From assembly GCF_030848305.1 (NCBI RefSeq), contig NZ_CP114598.1, positions 868,001 to 932,000 on the forward strand: a stretch of 64,000 nucleotides of DNA, written 5' to 3'. Under the pieces are notes generated by a model. It was given only the letters and a program-made list of their open reading frames with translations. It did not search any database and was not told the origin of the DNA. Source of the stretch: Akkermansia muciniphila (GTDB lineage: Bacteria > Verrucomicrobiota > Verrucomicrobiia > Verrucomicrobiales > Akkermansiaceae). Below are positions 25,349 to 34,260 of this stretch, piece after piece. How positions within the stretch are numbered: position 1 is the first letter of the stretch; the number at the start of each line of letters is the position of its first letter. Both the position numbers and the translations under genes were made by a program.

Positions 25349-26335
25349 ATGGATACCGGCGCCGTCATCCTCACCACCTTTCTCTCCACCATTCCCGTTT
25401 ATCTTTTCTTTGCCACGGGTTTCTATCTGCGCCACAAGCAAGTCATCCAGGCAGACCATGACGCGCCCATCATGCGCATCGCGATGGATGTGGCCTATCC
25501 CTGCCTCGTCTTCCACAGCATCATGAAGTACATGGTGCTCTCCGGAAATGAGACGCTCAGCAGCGTTTCCTTTTCCCTCCAGGCCATCGCAGCCGGGGCC
25601 CTGGAACTTCTGCTGGGCATCGCGGCCGCATGGCTGGTCGCGAAAATGCTGCGCATGCGCATCGGCACGGGCCTTCGTACGTTCACCCTGACGGCGGGAG
25701 TGCAGAACTACGCTTTTTTCGTCATTCCCATCATCCAGATGCTGTTTGCCGCCGGCAACGATCCCACGCTGGGCGTCCTTTTCGTCCACAATGTGGGGTG
25801 TGAGCTGGTCGTCTGGAGCATCGGCGTCATCATCATCGCGGGCGGCCCGGGCAATCTGAATATGGGCGTTTTCTTCCGCGGCCCCCTGCTGGCCGTTATC
25901 GTGGGCCTGGCTCTTGCCTGGTCCGGTTTGGGAACCTATGTAGCCCAACCGCCCCTGATGAAGACTCTTGAAATGATCGGCAACTGCGCCACTCCCCTCT
26001 GCCTGATTCTGTTCGGCTGTTCCATGCGGGATTTGTGGCATAACATGAAATGGGAACCCAAACCCATCATTTGCGGCCTGCTGACGCGCCTGGGGCTGGC
26101 CCCCGCGCTGCTGCTCCTGATGGCTTATTTCCTGCCGGTGGATGATTATATCAAGCGCGTCATCATCATCCAGGCAGCCATTCCCTCCGCCGTCATTCCG
26201 GTCATTCTGGCTAAACGTTTCGGCGGTCATCCGGATCTGGGCACTCAAATCCTGCTGACAACGACGGTGGCTTCCTTCCTCACGCTGCCCTGCTGGCTGA
26301 CCCTGGGTTCCACCCTGGTCGTACCATTGTATTAA
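25349..26335 (+). CDS. AEC-family auxin-efflux-carrier-like transporter
   Basis: Inner-membrane protein of 328 residues with about ten hydrophobic helices in two five-helix halves. The bacterial AEC hallmark is visible: a central region TAGVQNYAFFVIPI and the second-half VIIIQAAIPSAVIPVILAKRFG. The family exports or imports organic acids; substrate unknown. Confidence 0.85.
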   Translation: MDTGAVILTTFLSTIPVYLFFATGFYLRHKQVIQADHDAPIMRIAMDVAYPCLVFHSIMKYMVLSGNETLSSVSFSLQAIAAGALELLLGIAAAWLVAKMLRMRIGTGLRTFTLTAGVQNYAFFVIPIIQMLFAAGNDPTLGVLFVHNVGCELVVWSIGVIIIAGGPGNLNMGVFFRGPLLAVIVGLALAWSGLGTYVAQPPLMKTLEMIGNCATPLCLILFGCSMRDLWHNMKWEPKPIICGLLTRLGLAPALLLLMAYFLPVDDYIKRVIIIQAAIPSAVIPVILAKRFGGHPDLGTQILLTTTVASFLTLPCWLTLGSTLVVPLY

Positions 26336-26583
26336 CGGGTGGAACCACGGCATCAATCCCGGGACAGCCTGAAGCGTGCCGCCTGCCCAAAATCCTCCGG
26401 TTTTCCGAATGACTCCGTCTTGTTTCCGATGTCCCGCCCCCTGATGGCAAAAGCCGATCCGCAGGATTTGGCGGCGGAACAATCTTACTGCTGAAATATC
26501 CGCATTCTTTCCGTCTCCATACCACATTTTCATGCTGAAGCTTCCCCACCTTTGGGTTGACTCCCCGGACAGATATGTATTGA

Positions 26584-27072
26584 ATGGAATCCATGAAATT
26601 TCCTGCTCCTTTCTGCGCCGCCCTGCTGCCGGTCCTGTTTTCCTGCGCGGAGCAGGTTTCCCGGATTAAACATGTGCGGGAGGTTCCCTTAAAAACCACG
26701 GTGGTTCCTGCGGAAGACGTAGGCATGCACCATACCCAGGCCACTTACCTGCTGCACGACGCCGTCTCCCAGCAACAGCGTCTTCAGCGTCTGGGCCAAT
26801 ACTACTTCGTCACCTGGAACGATGCCAATCCGGAACAGGCGGTAACCCTGGTCATGATGTATCGCCAGGGAAAAACAGGTTCAGCCGTCCTGACGAAATC
26901 CATTTCCTATCCTGCCGGGAGAAAAGGCGGCACGCAAAACTCCGTTTTCGAATTTATCGGGGATGAAGCCAAGGGAAAAGGGGAAATCCTCGCATGGAAA
27001 CTCGTCCTGAAGGACAACCGCGGCAAAACGATTTCCGAACGCCATTCCTATCTGTGGGGGGACGAGTATTGA
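26584..27072 (+). CDS. Hypothetical lipoprotein
   Basis: Begins MESMKFPAPFCAALLPVLFSC, a lipoprotein signal ending in a lipobox-like LFSC; Met4 (26593) is an equally good start. The mature part is ~140 residues, mostly beta-rich (YYFVTWNDANPEQAVTLVMM, SVFEFIGDEAKGKGEILAWK). Family not recognised. Likely anchored in an outer or inner membrane leaflet. Confidence 0.7.
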   Translation: MESMKFPAPFCAALLPVLFSCAEQVSRIKHVREVPLKTTVVPAEDVGMHHTQATYLLHDAVSQQQRLQRLGQYYFVTWNDANPEQAVTLVMMYRQGKTGSAVLTKSISYPAGRKGGTQNSVFEFIGDEAKGKGEILAWKLVLKDNRGKTISERHSYLWGDEY

Positions 27073-27221
27073 CTCTTCGGCAAAAAACACCAAAGAGCCA
27101 ATAAAATCATCCGGATATGAAAAATGAACCCCGCAGTGTCCGGCTGCCCCGTCAGCCAAGGCATAGCCGTTCCAGCCTTCAACTCCGTTGATAATCCTCC
27201 GCCTCCGGAATATGGGAAAGC

Positions 27222-28289
27222 TTACGCTTCCTGCCGTTTGGCACGGCGTTTGCGGACAGCGGCGGCAAGGGTTTCCAGCACTTCCTCCGTCGTCTCCCAG
27301 CCAATGCACTGGTCCGTGATGCTCTTGCCATACACCAGGTCGGAACTCAGCGGCTGGGCTCCTTCCACAATGTTGCTTTCAATCATCACGGCCACAACCT
27401 GGTCGGACCCGTTGGATATCTGTTCCGCGATATTGGCGGCTACAGCCGGTTGTTTGCGATAATCCTTGCAACTGTTTCCGTGGGAGCAATCTATCATGAT
27501 GCGGTTGTTGATGCCGGCCTTCTGCAAGGCCGCTACCGCTTCTTTTACATGCTCTTCATCAAAGTTCGGCCCCAGGGAGGAACCGCGCAGAATCAGGTGG
27601 CAGGACTTATTGCCCGTAGTGGAAACAATGGCGGAAACTCCCTGCTTGGTCACGGAAAGGAAGCAGTGCGGGCAGGAGGAGGAAACAATGGCGTCCACAG
27701 CGATTTGCAGGCTGCCGCTGGTGCCATTCTTGAACCCCACAGGCATGGAAAGCCCGGAAGCCAGTTCACGGTGCACCTGGCTTTCCGTAGTGCGCGCGCC
27801 GATGGCGCCCCACGTGATCAGGTCCGCAATATACTGCGGCGTGATGGTGTCCAGGAACTCGGTGGCCGCGGGCACCCCCATGTCCCCCAGGCGCAGCAAC
27901 AGCCCGCGGGCCATGTGAAGGCCGCGGTTAATGTCAAAGGTATGGTTCATGAACGGATCGTTGATGAGGCCCTTCCAGCCCACGGTGGTGCGGGGCTTTT
28001 CAAAATACACGCGCATAATAATCACCAGATCCTTTTCAAAGCGCGCCATTTGTTCCTTCAGGCGGGAAGCGTAATCCACGGCAGCCTGGGGATCATGGAT
28101 GGAGCACGGCCCCACCACCACCAGCAGGCGGTCGTCATGGCCGGAAATGATGTTCTCCGCATTCTTGCGGGTCGTAGCCACCATTTTGGCGATCTCCGTG
28201 GTCGCCGGATAATCCTTGATTAAAATGGCGGGGGAAATCAGGGGCTCAATGTCTTGAATGCGTATGTCGTCTGTTTTGAACCAGTTCAT
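27222..28289 (-). CDS. 3-deoxy-7-phosphoheptulonate (DAHP) synthase, AroFGH type
   Basis: First enzyme of aromatic amino acid synthesis: PEP plus erythrose-4-phosphate gives DAHP. Residues show VGPCSIHDP, the catalytic and metal-binding core ATEFLDTITPQYIADLITWG, ARTTESQVHRELASG, GFKNGTSG and DCSHGNSCKD. The 355-aa length equals class I alpha DAHP synthases with an N-terminal extension able to bind an aromatic effector. The C-terminal tail is basic (KRRAKRQEA). Monocistronic. Confidence 0.95.
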   Translation of the reverse strand: MNWFKTDDIRIQDIEPLISPAILIKDYPATTEIAKMVATTRKNAENIISGHDDRLLVVVGPCSIHDPQAAVDYASRLKEQMARFEKDLVIIMRVYFEKPRTTVGWKGLINDPFMNHTFDINRGLHMARGLLLRLGDMGVPAATEFLDTITPQYIADLITWGAIGARTTESQVHRELASGLSMPVGFKNGTSGSLQIAVDAIVSSSCPHCFLSVTKQGVSAIVSTTGNKSCHLILRGSSLGPNFDEEHVKEAVAALQKAGINNRIMIDCSHGNSCKDYRKQPAVAANIAEQISNGSDQVVAVMIESNIVEGAQPLSSDLVYGKSITDQCIGWETTEEVLETLAAAVRKRRAKRQEA

Positions 28290-28444
28290 GTCTGAGGCTT
28301 ATTGAGAGGTTTTTGAGAGAAGTTGAAAAGAAAAAAATACGGTTTGAAGCCTTTATGCCTGAATATGCCGCGGGGCCTCACGGCCATAAGCCGGAAGCCC
28401 CTAAAAAACCGGCGCTGCCTCAAGACAGGAGGCGCTGCCATGCA

Positions 28445-29086
28445 TTACCAGGAAGTCACATTGTCTTCCGTCAATTCCGGATTGTTGATATGGCCGTCCT
28501 CCGTGCTGCCCTGCTTGTCCTTGCCGGTGCTGTAAACGGCCACATTCTTGGTCACCATGCGGGAACCGACCTGGACACGGGGAGTGCGGTCGTCAGGGTT
28601 GGCATTCAAAATAATGTAATAGGGGGATTCCCAGGGATCCATCAGGCCCACACGGCCGCGGCTTTCGAAGAACAGGCCGGGAGCGCCTTCCACGTCCGTA
28701 GTGGTCGTATTAAAATAAGCCGTTTTTCTGGGGTTCAGCTTTCTGTCCTCATCTGCCCGGTCCATGTAATTGGTCAGGATGCTCATGATGCGGCTATCAT
28801 CGTCCACAGCGGTTGTCACGTAATACTGTCCGTCTTTGCGGGCCTGCTTGGCCATTTCCCGGCCGCTCCAGGCCACGGGAACTCGACCGTTGTCCAGCAT
28901 GTAATTTTCCACAGCCGTCTGCAGGCCGTTGCAATCGCTCCGCGCCGTCGTAACCTTGGATTTTTCCATCACGCCGTTCACCACCGTCATGGCGATTCCG
29001 GCCAGCGTCAGAATAATGGCGATCACCACAAGCAATTCAATCAACGTGAATCCCTTGGATTTACGGTTCAAAAAAGGTGTCTTCAT
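28445..29086 (-). CDS. Type II secretion/type IV pilin-like pseudopilin (GspG-like)
   Basis: From Met at 29086 the prepilin leader MKTPFLNRKSKG precedes GFTLIELLVVIAIILTLAGI, the cleavage and helix motif with the +5 Glu. The body (213 aa) includes DPWESPYYIILN, the DPWxxPY signature of GspG-type major pseudopilins. An isolated gene; no other secretion gene lies in the window. Akkermansia-like genomes carry several such orphan pseudopilins. Confidence 0.85.
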   Translation of the reverse strand: MKTPFLNRKSKGFTLIELLVVIAIILTLAGIAMTVVNGVMEKSKVTTARSDCNGLQTAVENYMLDNGRVPVAWSGREMAKQARKDGQYYVTTAVDDDSRIMSILTNYMDRADEDRKLNPRKTAYFNTTTTDVEGAPGLFFESRGRVGLMDPWESPYYIILNANPDDRTPRVQVGSRMVTKNVAVYSTGKDKQGSTEDGHINNPELTEDNVTSW

Positions 29087-29199
29087 ACTTTGCCAAGAGT
29101 AGCGCAATTACAGTTCAGGGCAAGCGGAAAACAGCCGGCGCCGTTAATTTCAAAACCTGCTTCCGAAACGGCATACAAACGGAACAAGCCCCGGCACAC

Positions 29200-29234
29200 A
29201 AACGCCCCGGCGTCTTCCGACAGCCGGGGCGTTT
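29200..29234 (-). terminator. Hairpin downstream of secG
   Basis: Perfect 12-bp stem AAACGCCCCGGC / GCCGGGGCGTTT with an 11-nt loop, 16 nt past the secG stop. The U tract is short. Confidence 0.65.
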
Positions 29235-29249
29235 AAAAAGAATATTCCC

Positions 29250-29723
29250 TTAGTTGGCGGGAACAGAGGGTTCCGCAGGGGCCGGAGCCGCCGGCGCGGA
29301 GGAAACCGGAACCTGAGAAGAAGCGGCTTCCGCCTCAGCGGCGCGCTTGCGCAGTTCCTCCTGCTGGAGTTCCTCCGGCGTCTTGGCGGGAACGGAGGCT
29401 TCCTGCCTGGCGGCAGCTTTCATCATTTCCGGGCTCAACAGACTTTCCGAACTCTTAACATGCTGACGGTTGATCAGCATGCCCAGCACCAGGCAAAGAA
29501 CCATGAACGCGGTTCCAAAATATACCGTAGCTTTTTTCAGCACATCCGTCGTCCGGGCGCCGAAAGCCTGGTCCGTGATGGCTGCGCCAAAGGCGGCGCC
29601 CAGCCCCTCCTGCTTGGGCCTTTGCATAAGCACCACCCCCAGAAGGAGAAGCGATACAACCACCAGGACGGCAAAAAGCAACTGGATGCTGATATTGAGC
29701 GAATCTGCTAAAAAAAGGTTCAT
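29250..29723 (-). CDS. secG: Preprotein translocase subunit SecG
   Basis: Two-helix SecYEG subunit: helix 1 about 10-33, the conserved cytosolic loop MQRPKQEGLGAAFG (33-46), helix 2 about 67-86. The C-terminal ~70 residues form an Ala/Pro/Glu-rich tail longer than in E. coli SecG. A 41-bp gap separates it from panD upstream. Confidence 0.92.
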   Translation of the reverse strand: MNLFLADSLNISIQLLFAVLVVVSLLLLGVVLMQRPKQEGLGAAFGAAITDQAFGARTTDVLKKATVYFGTAFMVLCLVLGMLINRQHVKSSESLLSPEMMKAAARQEASVPAKTPEELQQEELRKRAAEAEAASSQVPVSSAPAAPAPAEPSVPAN

Positions 29724-29764
29724 GAGCGCGGGGAGTATGTGTGAATTCGGATGATTTGTAAAGT

Positions 29765-30103
29765 CTAGGAAATAATTTCGTTATGTTCGTTGCAGACGAT
29801 TTTTTTGGGGATGATGGGCTTGTCCGACAAAGCAAAACTCATAATGACCACCCGTTCGCCCGTCTTGATTAAATGGGCTGCGCCGCCGTTCATGATGATG
29901 TTCCCCGTGCCGGCAGGCCCCTGGAGAGCATACGTTTCCAGACGGTTCCCTGAGGTGACGGAGGCCACAAGAACTTTTTCTCCCGGCCACAAATCCACGG
30001 CGGCCATCAGATCGGCAGGAATTTCAATGCTGCCTTCATACTGCACATCGCCACGGGTAATCATGGCGCGATGAATTTTTGATTTTAACTGCTCAACCAA
30101 CAT
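29765..30103 (-). CDS. panD: Aspartate 1-decarboxylase proenzyme
   Basis: Makes beta-alanine for pantothenate and CoA. The 112-residue proenzyme self-cleaves at Gly24-Ser25 within YEGSIEI to form the pyruvoyl cofactor; Lys9 (SKIHRA), Arg in YALQG-side NRLETYAL and the NGGAAHL segment are conserved. Confidence 0.95.
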   Translation of the reverse strand: MLVEQLKSKIHRAMITRGDVQYEGSIEIPADLMAAVDLWPGEKVLVASVTSGNRLETYALQGPAGTGNIIMNGGAAHLIKTGERVVIMSFALSDKPIIPKKIVCNEHNEIIS

Positions 30104-30176
30104 GACGTTCGAACAACAAACCCCCGATCGCTCTTCCGGTCAAGCCGTCATCCTCCATTTTACGGTTTTCTGTGTC

Positions 30177-31127
30177 TTACTCACCACCCTTCAGCACTTT
30201 TTCCGCATGGGAGGCATCACGGGCAAGCTGGCTTTTCAATTCTTCCAAAGAAGGGAATTTGATTTCCGGCCTCAGGAAACGGACCGGTTCCACTTCCATC
30301 TCCTGCCCGTAAATATCCCCCGGCCAACCGAATAAATGCGTTTCCAGCAAAAGCTCTCCCGCGTCCCCTTCTACGGTGGGACGCACCCCCAGATTGGCTA
30401 CGCCTCCGTATTTTTTGCCGTCCACCCGGGCGCGCACGGCATAAACGCCATGGGGGGGCTGCAACCCGCAACCGGGCCTCATATTGGCCGTGGGGTAGTC
30501 CAGCAGACGCCCCAACCGGCGCCCGTGAATCACCAGCCCCTTCCAGCGGTAGGGACGGCCAAGCATGCCGGCGGCCTGCAAAAAATCCGCCGCGCGCACG
30601 GCTTCGCGAATCCGGGTGCTGCTTATGCGCTCCCCGTCCCGCAAAATGGGAGGAACGGCCGTCACCCGGAACCCGTAGCGGCAGGACAACAGGCGCAGGG
30701 TCTCTACATTCCCGGCCCGGCCGCGGCCAAAATGCCAATCCTCTCCCACGGCAATCTGCGCCACCCGGCAGGAGGAACAAAGTTCCCCGATAAACTCTTC
30801 CGGACTCATGGAAGCCAGCCTGGAAGAAAACTCCAGCGACAGCACCGCCTTCACCCCCAGCTCTTCCATCAGAACAAACTTTTCCGCATCCTCCGCTATA
30901 ATGGCGGGAGGCACGCTTTCCGGCTTCACCTGGGCCAGCGGATGGGTGCGGAAAGTCAGAACAGCGGGAATTCCTCCGTCACGGGTAGCGCCTTCCACCG
31001 CTGCGGCAATCACTCCGGCATGCCCCAGATGCACCCCGTCAAACATCCCCATGGCCCAGTGTACGGGGGCGGAAAGGCGTTTTAATTCCTTGAATTCCCG
31101 GCAAATGACCATATTGCTACCCGGCAA
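30177..31127 (-). CDS. ribF: Bifunctional riboflavin kinase/FMN adenylyltransferase
   Basis: Converts riboflavin to FMN and then FAD. The N-terminal nucleotidyltransferase has MGMFDGVHLGHAGVI and ISSTRIREAV; the C-terminal kinase has LDYPTANM and GVYAVRARV, then LRPEIKFPSLEELKSQ. Length 316 is standard. Its start overlaps the truB stop by 11 nt; truB, ribF and upstream nrnA form a tight operon. Confidence 0.95.
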   Translation of the reverse strand: MPGSNMVICREFKELKRLSAPVHWAMGMFDGVHLGHAGVIAAAVEGATRDGGIPAVLTFRTHPLAQVKPESVPPAIIAEDAEKFVLMEELGVKAVLSLEFSSRLASMSPEEFIGELCSSCRVAQIAVGEDWHFGRGRAGNVETLRLLSCRYGFRVTAVPPILRDGERISSTRIREAVRAADFLQAAGMLGRPYRWKGLVIHGRRLGRLLDYPTANMRPGCGLQPPHGVYAVRARVDGKKYGGVANLGVRPTVEGDAGELLLETHLFGWPGDIYGQEMEVEPVRFLRPEIKFPSLEELKSQLARDASHAEKVLKGGE

Positions 31128-31851
31128 TCAGAATATCCGCCAGCTCCTGCAGGGAAAGCATGGCCCGGAACAGTTCCTCCCTGGGAGCGGTTTTCAGGGT
31201 ATCCACCGTAATGGCGCGGTCCAGCGTAAAAGAACCGGACCTGGTGCGCCGGAGGGCGCTCAAATGCGCTCCGCAGCCCAGTGCCTTCCCGATATCATAA
31301 GCATAGGAACGCACATAAAAACCTTTGGAACATTGAACGGTAAAATCTACTTCCGGAATAGCCACGCGTGAAATCCTGTGGCCGAACACTTCCACAGGCC
31401 GCGGTTCCCGCACAACTTCCTGACCTTTCCGGGCCAGCTTGTACAGCGGAACCCCGCCCTTTTTAATAGCGGAAACCATCGGAGGGATTTGTTCAAAAGC
31501 GCCGTCAAACCGGTCAAACGCCTCGCGCACGGCCTGTTCCGTCACTCCGTCCACGGAATACTCCGCCACTACTTCTCCCATGGCATCCTGGGAGGAAGTC
31601 TCCACGCCCAGCATGAGAGTTCCGGCGTATTCCTTGTGTTCGCACATCAACTTGTCCTGAAGCTTGGTCGCCTTTCCTACCACCAGCATCAGCAGCCCCG
31701 TGGCCATGGGGTCCAGCGTGCCGCAGTGGCCTATTTTCTTAATTCCCAGGGAACGCCGCGCAATCGCCACCACATCGTGGGAAGTCATGTCCCGCGCCTT
31801 GTCAATCAACAGGACGCCCGAAGGAACCTGGATGGAATCTGAAACATTCAT
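31117..31851 (-). CDS. truB: tRNA pseudouridine-55 synthase
   Basis: Makes pseudouridine 55 in the T loop. The catalytic Asp47 is in GHCGTLDPMATGLL (41-54), with later motifs EYAGTLMLGVET and GFYVRSYAYDIG. The 244-aa form lacks the extra PUA domain of some homologues. Its start overlaps the nrnA stop (4 nt) and its stop overlaps ribF. Confidence 0.95.
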   Translation of the reverse strand: MNVSDSIQVPSGVLLIDKARDMTSHDVVAIARRSLGIKKIGHCGTLDPMATGLLMLVVGKATKLQDKLMCEHKEYAGTLMLGVETSSQDAMGEVVAEYSVDGVTEQAVREAFDRFDGAFEQIPPMVSAIKKGGVPLYKLARKGQEVVREPRPVEVFGHRISRVAIPEVDFTVQCSKGFYVRSYAYDIGKALGCGAHLSALRRTRSGSFTLDRAITVDTLKTAPREELFRAMLSLQELADILIAG

Positions 31852-32861
31852 GAAATTTTCTGTCGGAGCACTCGTTCCACTTCTTCCCGCATGGCCTCCA
31901 AGATGGTAAGGCGCACTTCGTCAATAGGCCCCCGGATGCGCACTCCGGCGGCCATGGCATGGCCGCCGCCGCCGAAACGGGAGGCAAGCTCCGCAACGGA
32001 TATTTCAGGAGTCTTGGACCGCAGGGAAATACGGATGCGGGGATCGTCCTCCGTTTCTTCCAGATAAGCGGCCAGCCAGACTCCCTGCACGGAACGCAAA
32101 AGGTCTATCAGGCCCTCCGTATCTTCCGGACGGCTTCCGATTCGCGCTTTTGCCTCATTCGTCAGGCAGAATGTGCAAATCCTGCCGTCCGGCGTCAGCT
32201 TCATTCCGTTCAGCACTTCGCGCATCAACTGCATTTTCACCCACGGCTTCTCCTGGTAAAGCTGGCGGTTGATGTCCTGGACGTCAACGCCCATCCGGAT
32301 CAAATCCGCGGCCAGCTCCATGACGGCCGCCGTCGTCATCTGGTACTGGAAGGACCCCGTATCCGTACTGACGGCCACGTAAAGAGCGTCTCGCATCACG
32401 GGAGTGACGTGAATGCCCAGATACTTGAAAAAATAATACAAAACCGCTCCCGTGGCGCATTCGTCCGGCAAAACGCACTGCACGTCTCCAAACAACTCAT
32501 TCGTCCGGTGGTGGTCGATGTTCGCCCACACCTTCACTCCCTCCAAAGCCCTCAGGCTACGTTCTCCCAGCCTCTTGAGAGCGCCGTTGTCCACGGAAAT
32601 GGCAACTTCCACGTCCACCGGATCATCAGGCGTGGGAATGATATTCTCCACACCCGGCATAAAGGCCAGATTGGAAGGCACACCGTCCTCGTTCATCATC
32701 ACCACCTTCTTTCCCATCTGCTTCAGGGCCTCCCCCAAAGCCAGCGTGGAACCGATAGCGTCGCCGTCCGGGTGGACATGCGCAATTACCGCAAAACTGC
32801 CATGGCTGCGGATCAGATCCGCCAAGGGCGCGAATTGAGGACAATGTTTCCAATCTTCCAT
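31848..32861 (-). CDS. nrnA: DHH/DHHA1 phosphoesterase, NrnA-like
   Basis: Oligoribonuclease/pAp-phosphatase family. From Met at 32861 (MEDWKHC) it shows the DHH metal motifs HVHPDGDAIGS, MMNEDG, SVDNGAL and NIDHHRTN, and the DHHA1 end RFGGGGHAMAAGVRI. The open frame runs 14 codons further upstream (to 32903) but overlaps a terminator, so the shorter start is chosen. It leads the nrnA-truB-ribF operon; linkage with rbfA/truB genes is common in bacteria. Confidence 0.9.
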   Translation of the reverse strand: MEDWKHCPQFAPLADLIRSHGSFAVIAHVHPDGDAIGSTLALGEALKQMGKKVVMMNEDGVPSNLAFMPGVENIIPTPDDPVDVEVAISVDNGALKRLGERSLRALEGVKVWANIDHHRTNELFGDVQCVLPDECATGAVLYYFFKYLGIHVTPVMRDALYVAVSTDTGSFQYQMTTAAVMELAADLIRMGVDVQDINRQLYQEKPWVKMQLMREVLNGMKLTPDGRICTFCLTNEAKARIGSRPEDTEGLIDLLRSVQGVWLAAYLEETEDDPRIRISLRSKTPEISVAELASRFGGGGHAMAAGVRIRGPIDEVRLTILEAMREEVERVLRQKIS

Positions 32862-32882
32862 ATGTACTGCCGTGTTTTTATA

Positions 32883-32919
32883 GAAAAAGCCGCACCTGGA
32901 CAATCACCAAGTGCGGCTT
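32883..32919 (-). terminator. Intrinsic terminator between the small lipoprotein and nrnA
   Basis: AAGCCGCAC ... GTGCGGCTT stem with a ~15-nt loop, followed on the minus strand by TTTTTCT. Confidence 0.8.
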
Positions 32920-32948
32920 GAAAAGTCGTACTTAATCCCGGAAGAGGA

Positions 32949-33116
32949 TTACTTCTTGGACTTCATGACCACCGGAGCCACATCCATGGCGGGCTGGTTC
33001 AGGTCATTGAACTTGGGAAGGGGGGTCAGGGGCGGAGCGCCCTGATCCTGGCAACAGCAGGAAGCCATGATGCTCGCCGCGAAAGCGGCAAGAGCCATAA
33101 CGGTAATCTTCTTCAT
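32949..33116 (-). CDS. Small lipoprotein
   Basis: 55 residues from Met at 33116: MKKITVMALAAFAASIMASC is a lipoprotein signal with lipobox MASC, followed by two more Cys. The mature part is a Pro-rich ~35-residue peptide ending MKSKK. The longer frame to 33167 adds 17 residues not typical of a signal. Followed by a strong terminator. Function unknown. Confidence 0.7.
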   Translation of the reverse strand: MKKITVMALAAFAASIMASCCCQDQGAPPLTPLPKFNDLNQPAMDVAPVVMKSKK

Positions 33117-33305
33117 ATGCGTGGTTAAATGATGAGTGATAAAGGATATGAAAATATCTTGGAGCATAAAAGCATACCATGCGGGCGCCCGTCAATCAAA
33201 TTTGCGAAAATCTCCCAGGGAGGGCCCTTCTCAAAAGGCAAGACGCATAAATCGCTCGCCCGGGGTTATCCGTAATTATAATCTCTGCCAAACTGTATCC
33301 CTTTC

Positions 33306-34157
33306 ATGCCCTTTTCCGTCAAAATACTCCGGTTTTTCGGCATTCTCCTGCTGAGCCTCTGCGCGCTTGGCGTGGCCGGCATGACCTGGGCGTACCTGAT
33401 AGAACCCAATCTTCTGTTTGTCCGGAAAGTGGACTACCGCGTCCCCCAGTGGAAAGGAAAGGGAACACCCGTTAAAATCGTTATTGCCGGCGATTTGCAC
33501 CTGATGCCCACCGCATTTGATGAAGTGAGGGCTCTGCGCTATGTTCAGAGGATCATGCAACTTCATCCGGACCTGATCCTGCTGGTCGGGGACTATGCCC
33601 GGGGAAGCAGCGAAAACGCCAGCATGGATCCCGCTACGGCCGCCCGGCTGCTGAAAGGCCTGGCAGCCCCCTGCGGAGTCTTCGCTATCCAGGGAAACCA
33701 TGATTTCACCTTCGGCTGGAACAACTGGAGCAGGGAACTGAAACAGGCGGGAATCACCGTGCTGGAAGACCAGAGCGCTCTTGTCACGTTCAAGGATGGA
33801 AGGCGGCTCCAGCTTTCCGGAATACTGGATACGACGCGCAATGCCAGAAGACGGCTTCCTAAACGCCAGTCGCCGGACATCCCCCATTTCCTGCTTTCCC
33901 ACCGTCCGGAAACGAACCGCATACTTTCCCGTGGAGACGCGGATATCGTCATCAGCGGCCACACCCACGGAGGCCAGGTTTGCCTCCCCTTCGGCCTCCT
34001 GCGGTTTGAAGCCAGCCCGGACCACTCCGTACCCTACACTTACCCCTGGCACATCTCCGGCGGCAATACCTATCTGATCACCAAGGGACTGGGAACCAGC
34101 ACGCTTCCCCTCCGCTTCAACTGCCCTCCGGAGATCTATCTGCTGGAACTGCATTAA
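33306..34157 (+). CDS. Membrane-anchored metallophosphoesterase
   Basis: One N-terminal helix (about 9-30), then a calcineurin-like phosphoesterase: IAGDLHLMP, LVGDYARG, GNHDFTFGW, HRPE and SGHTHGGQ supply the dinuclear metal ligands. It resembles YkuE/YaeI-type enzymes that may act on UDP-sugars or lipid intermediates at the membrane. A TATAAT box lies 24 nt before the start. Converges on the glycan cluster. Confidence 0.87.
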   Translation: MPFSVKILRFFGILLLSLCALGVAGMTWAYLIEPNLLFVRKVDYRVPQWKGKGTPVKIVIAGDLHLMPTAFDEVRALRYVQRIMQLHPDLILLVGDYARGSSENASMDPATAARLLKGLAAPCGVFAIQGNHDFTFGWNNWSRELKQAGITVLEDQSALVTFKDGRRLQLSGILDTTRNARRRLPKRQSPDIPHFLLSHRPETNRILSRGDADIVISGHTHGGQVCLPFGLLRFEASPDHSVPYTYPWHISGGNTYLITKGLGTSTLPLRFNCPPEIYLLELH

Positions 34158-34260
34158 CCCATTCCCCCGTTAAAATACAGACCCTCCTTTTTCGGTTCTC
34201 GCGCCCGCTCCATCCCGGCGCCCCCAAGACAAACGAAAAAAACGGACGGATGCCATATTT

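Noticed and set aside
25196-26533. 445-aa minus-strand ORF opposite the AEC transporter
   Set aside because: Composed of Asp/Gln/His/Gly-rich nonsense typical of antisense frames; overlaps two convincing genes.
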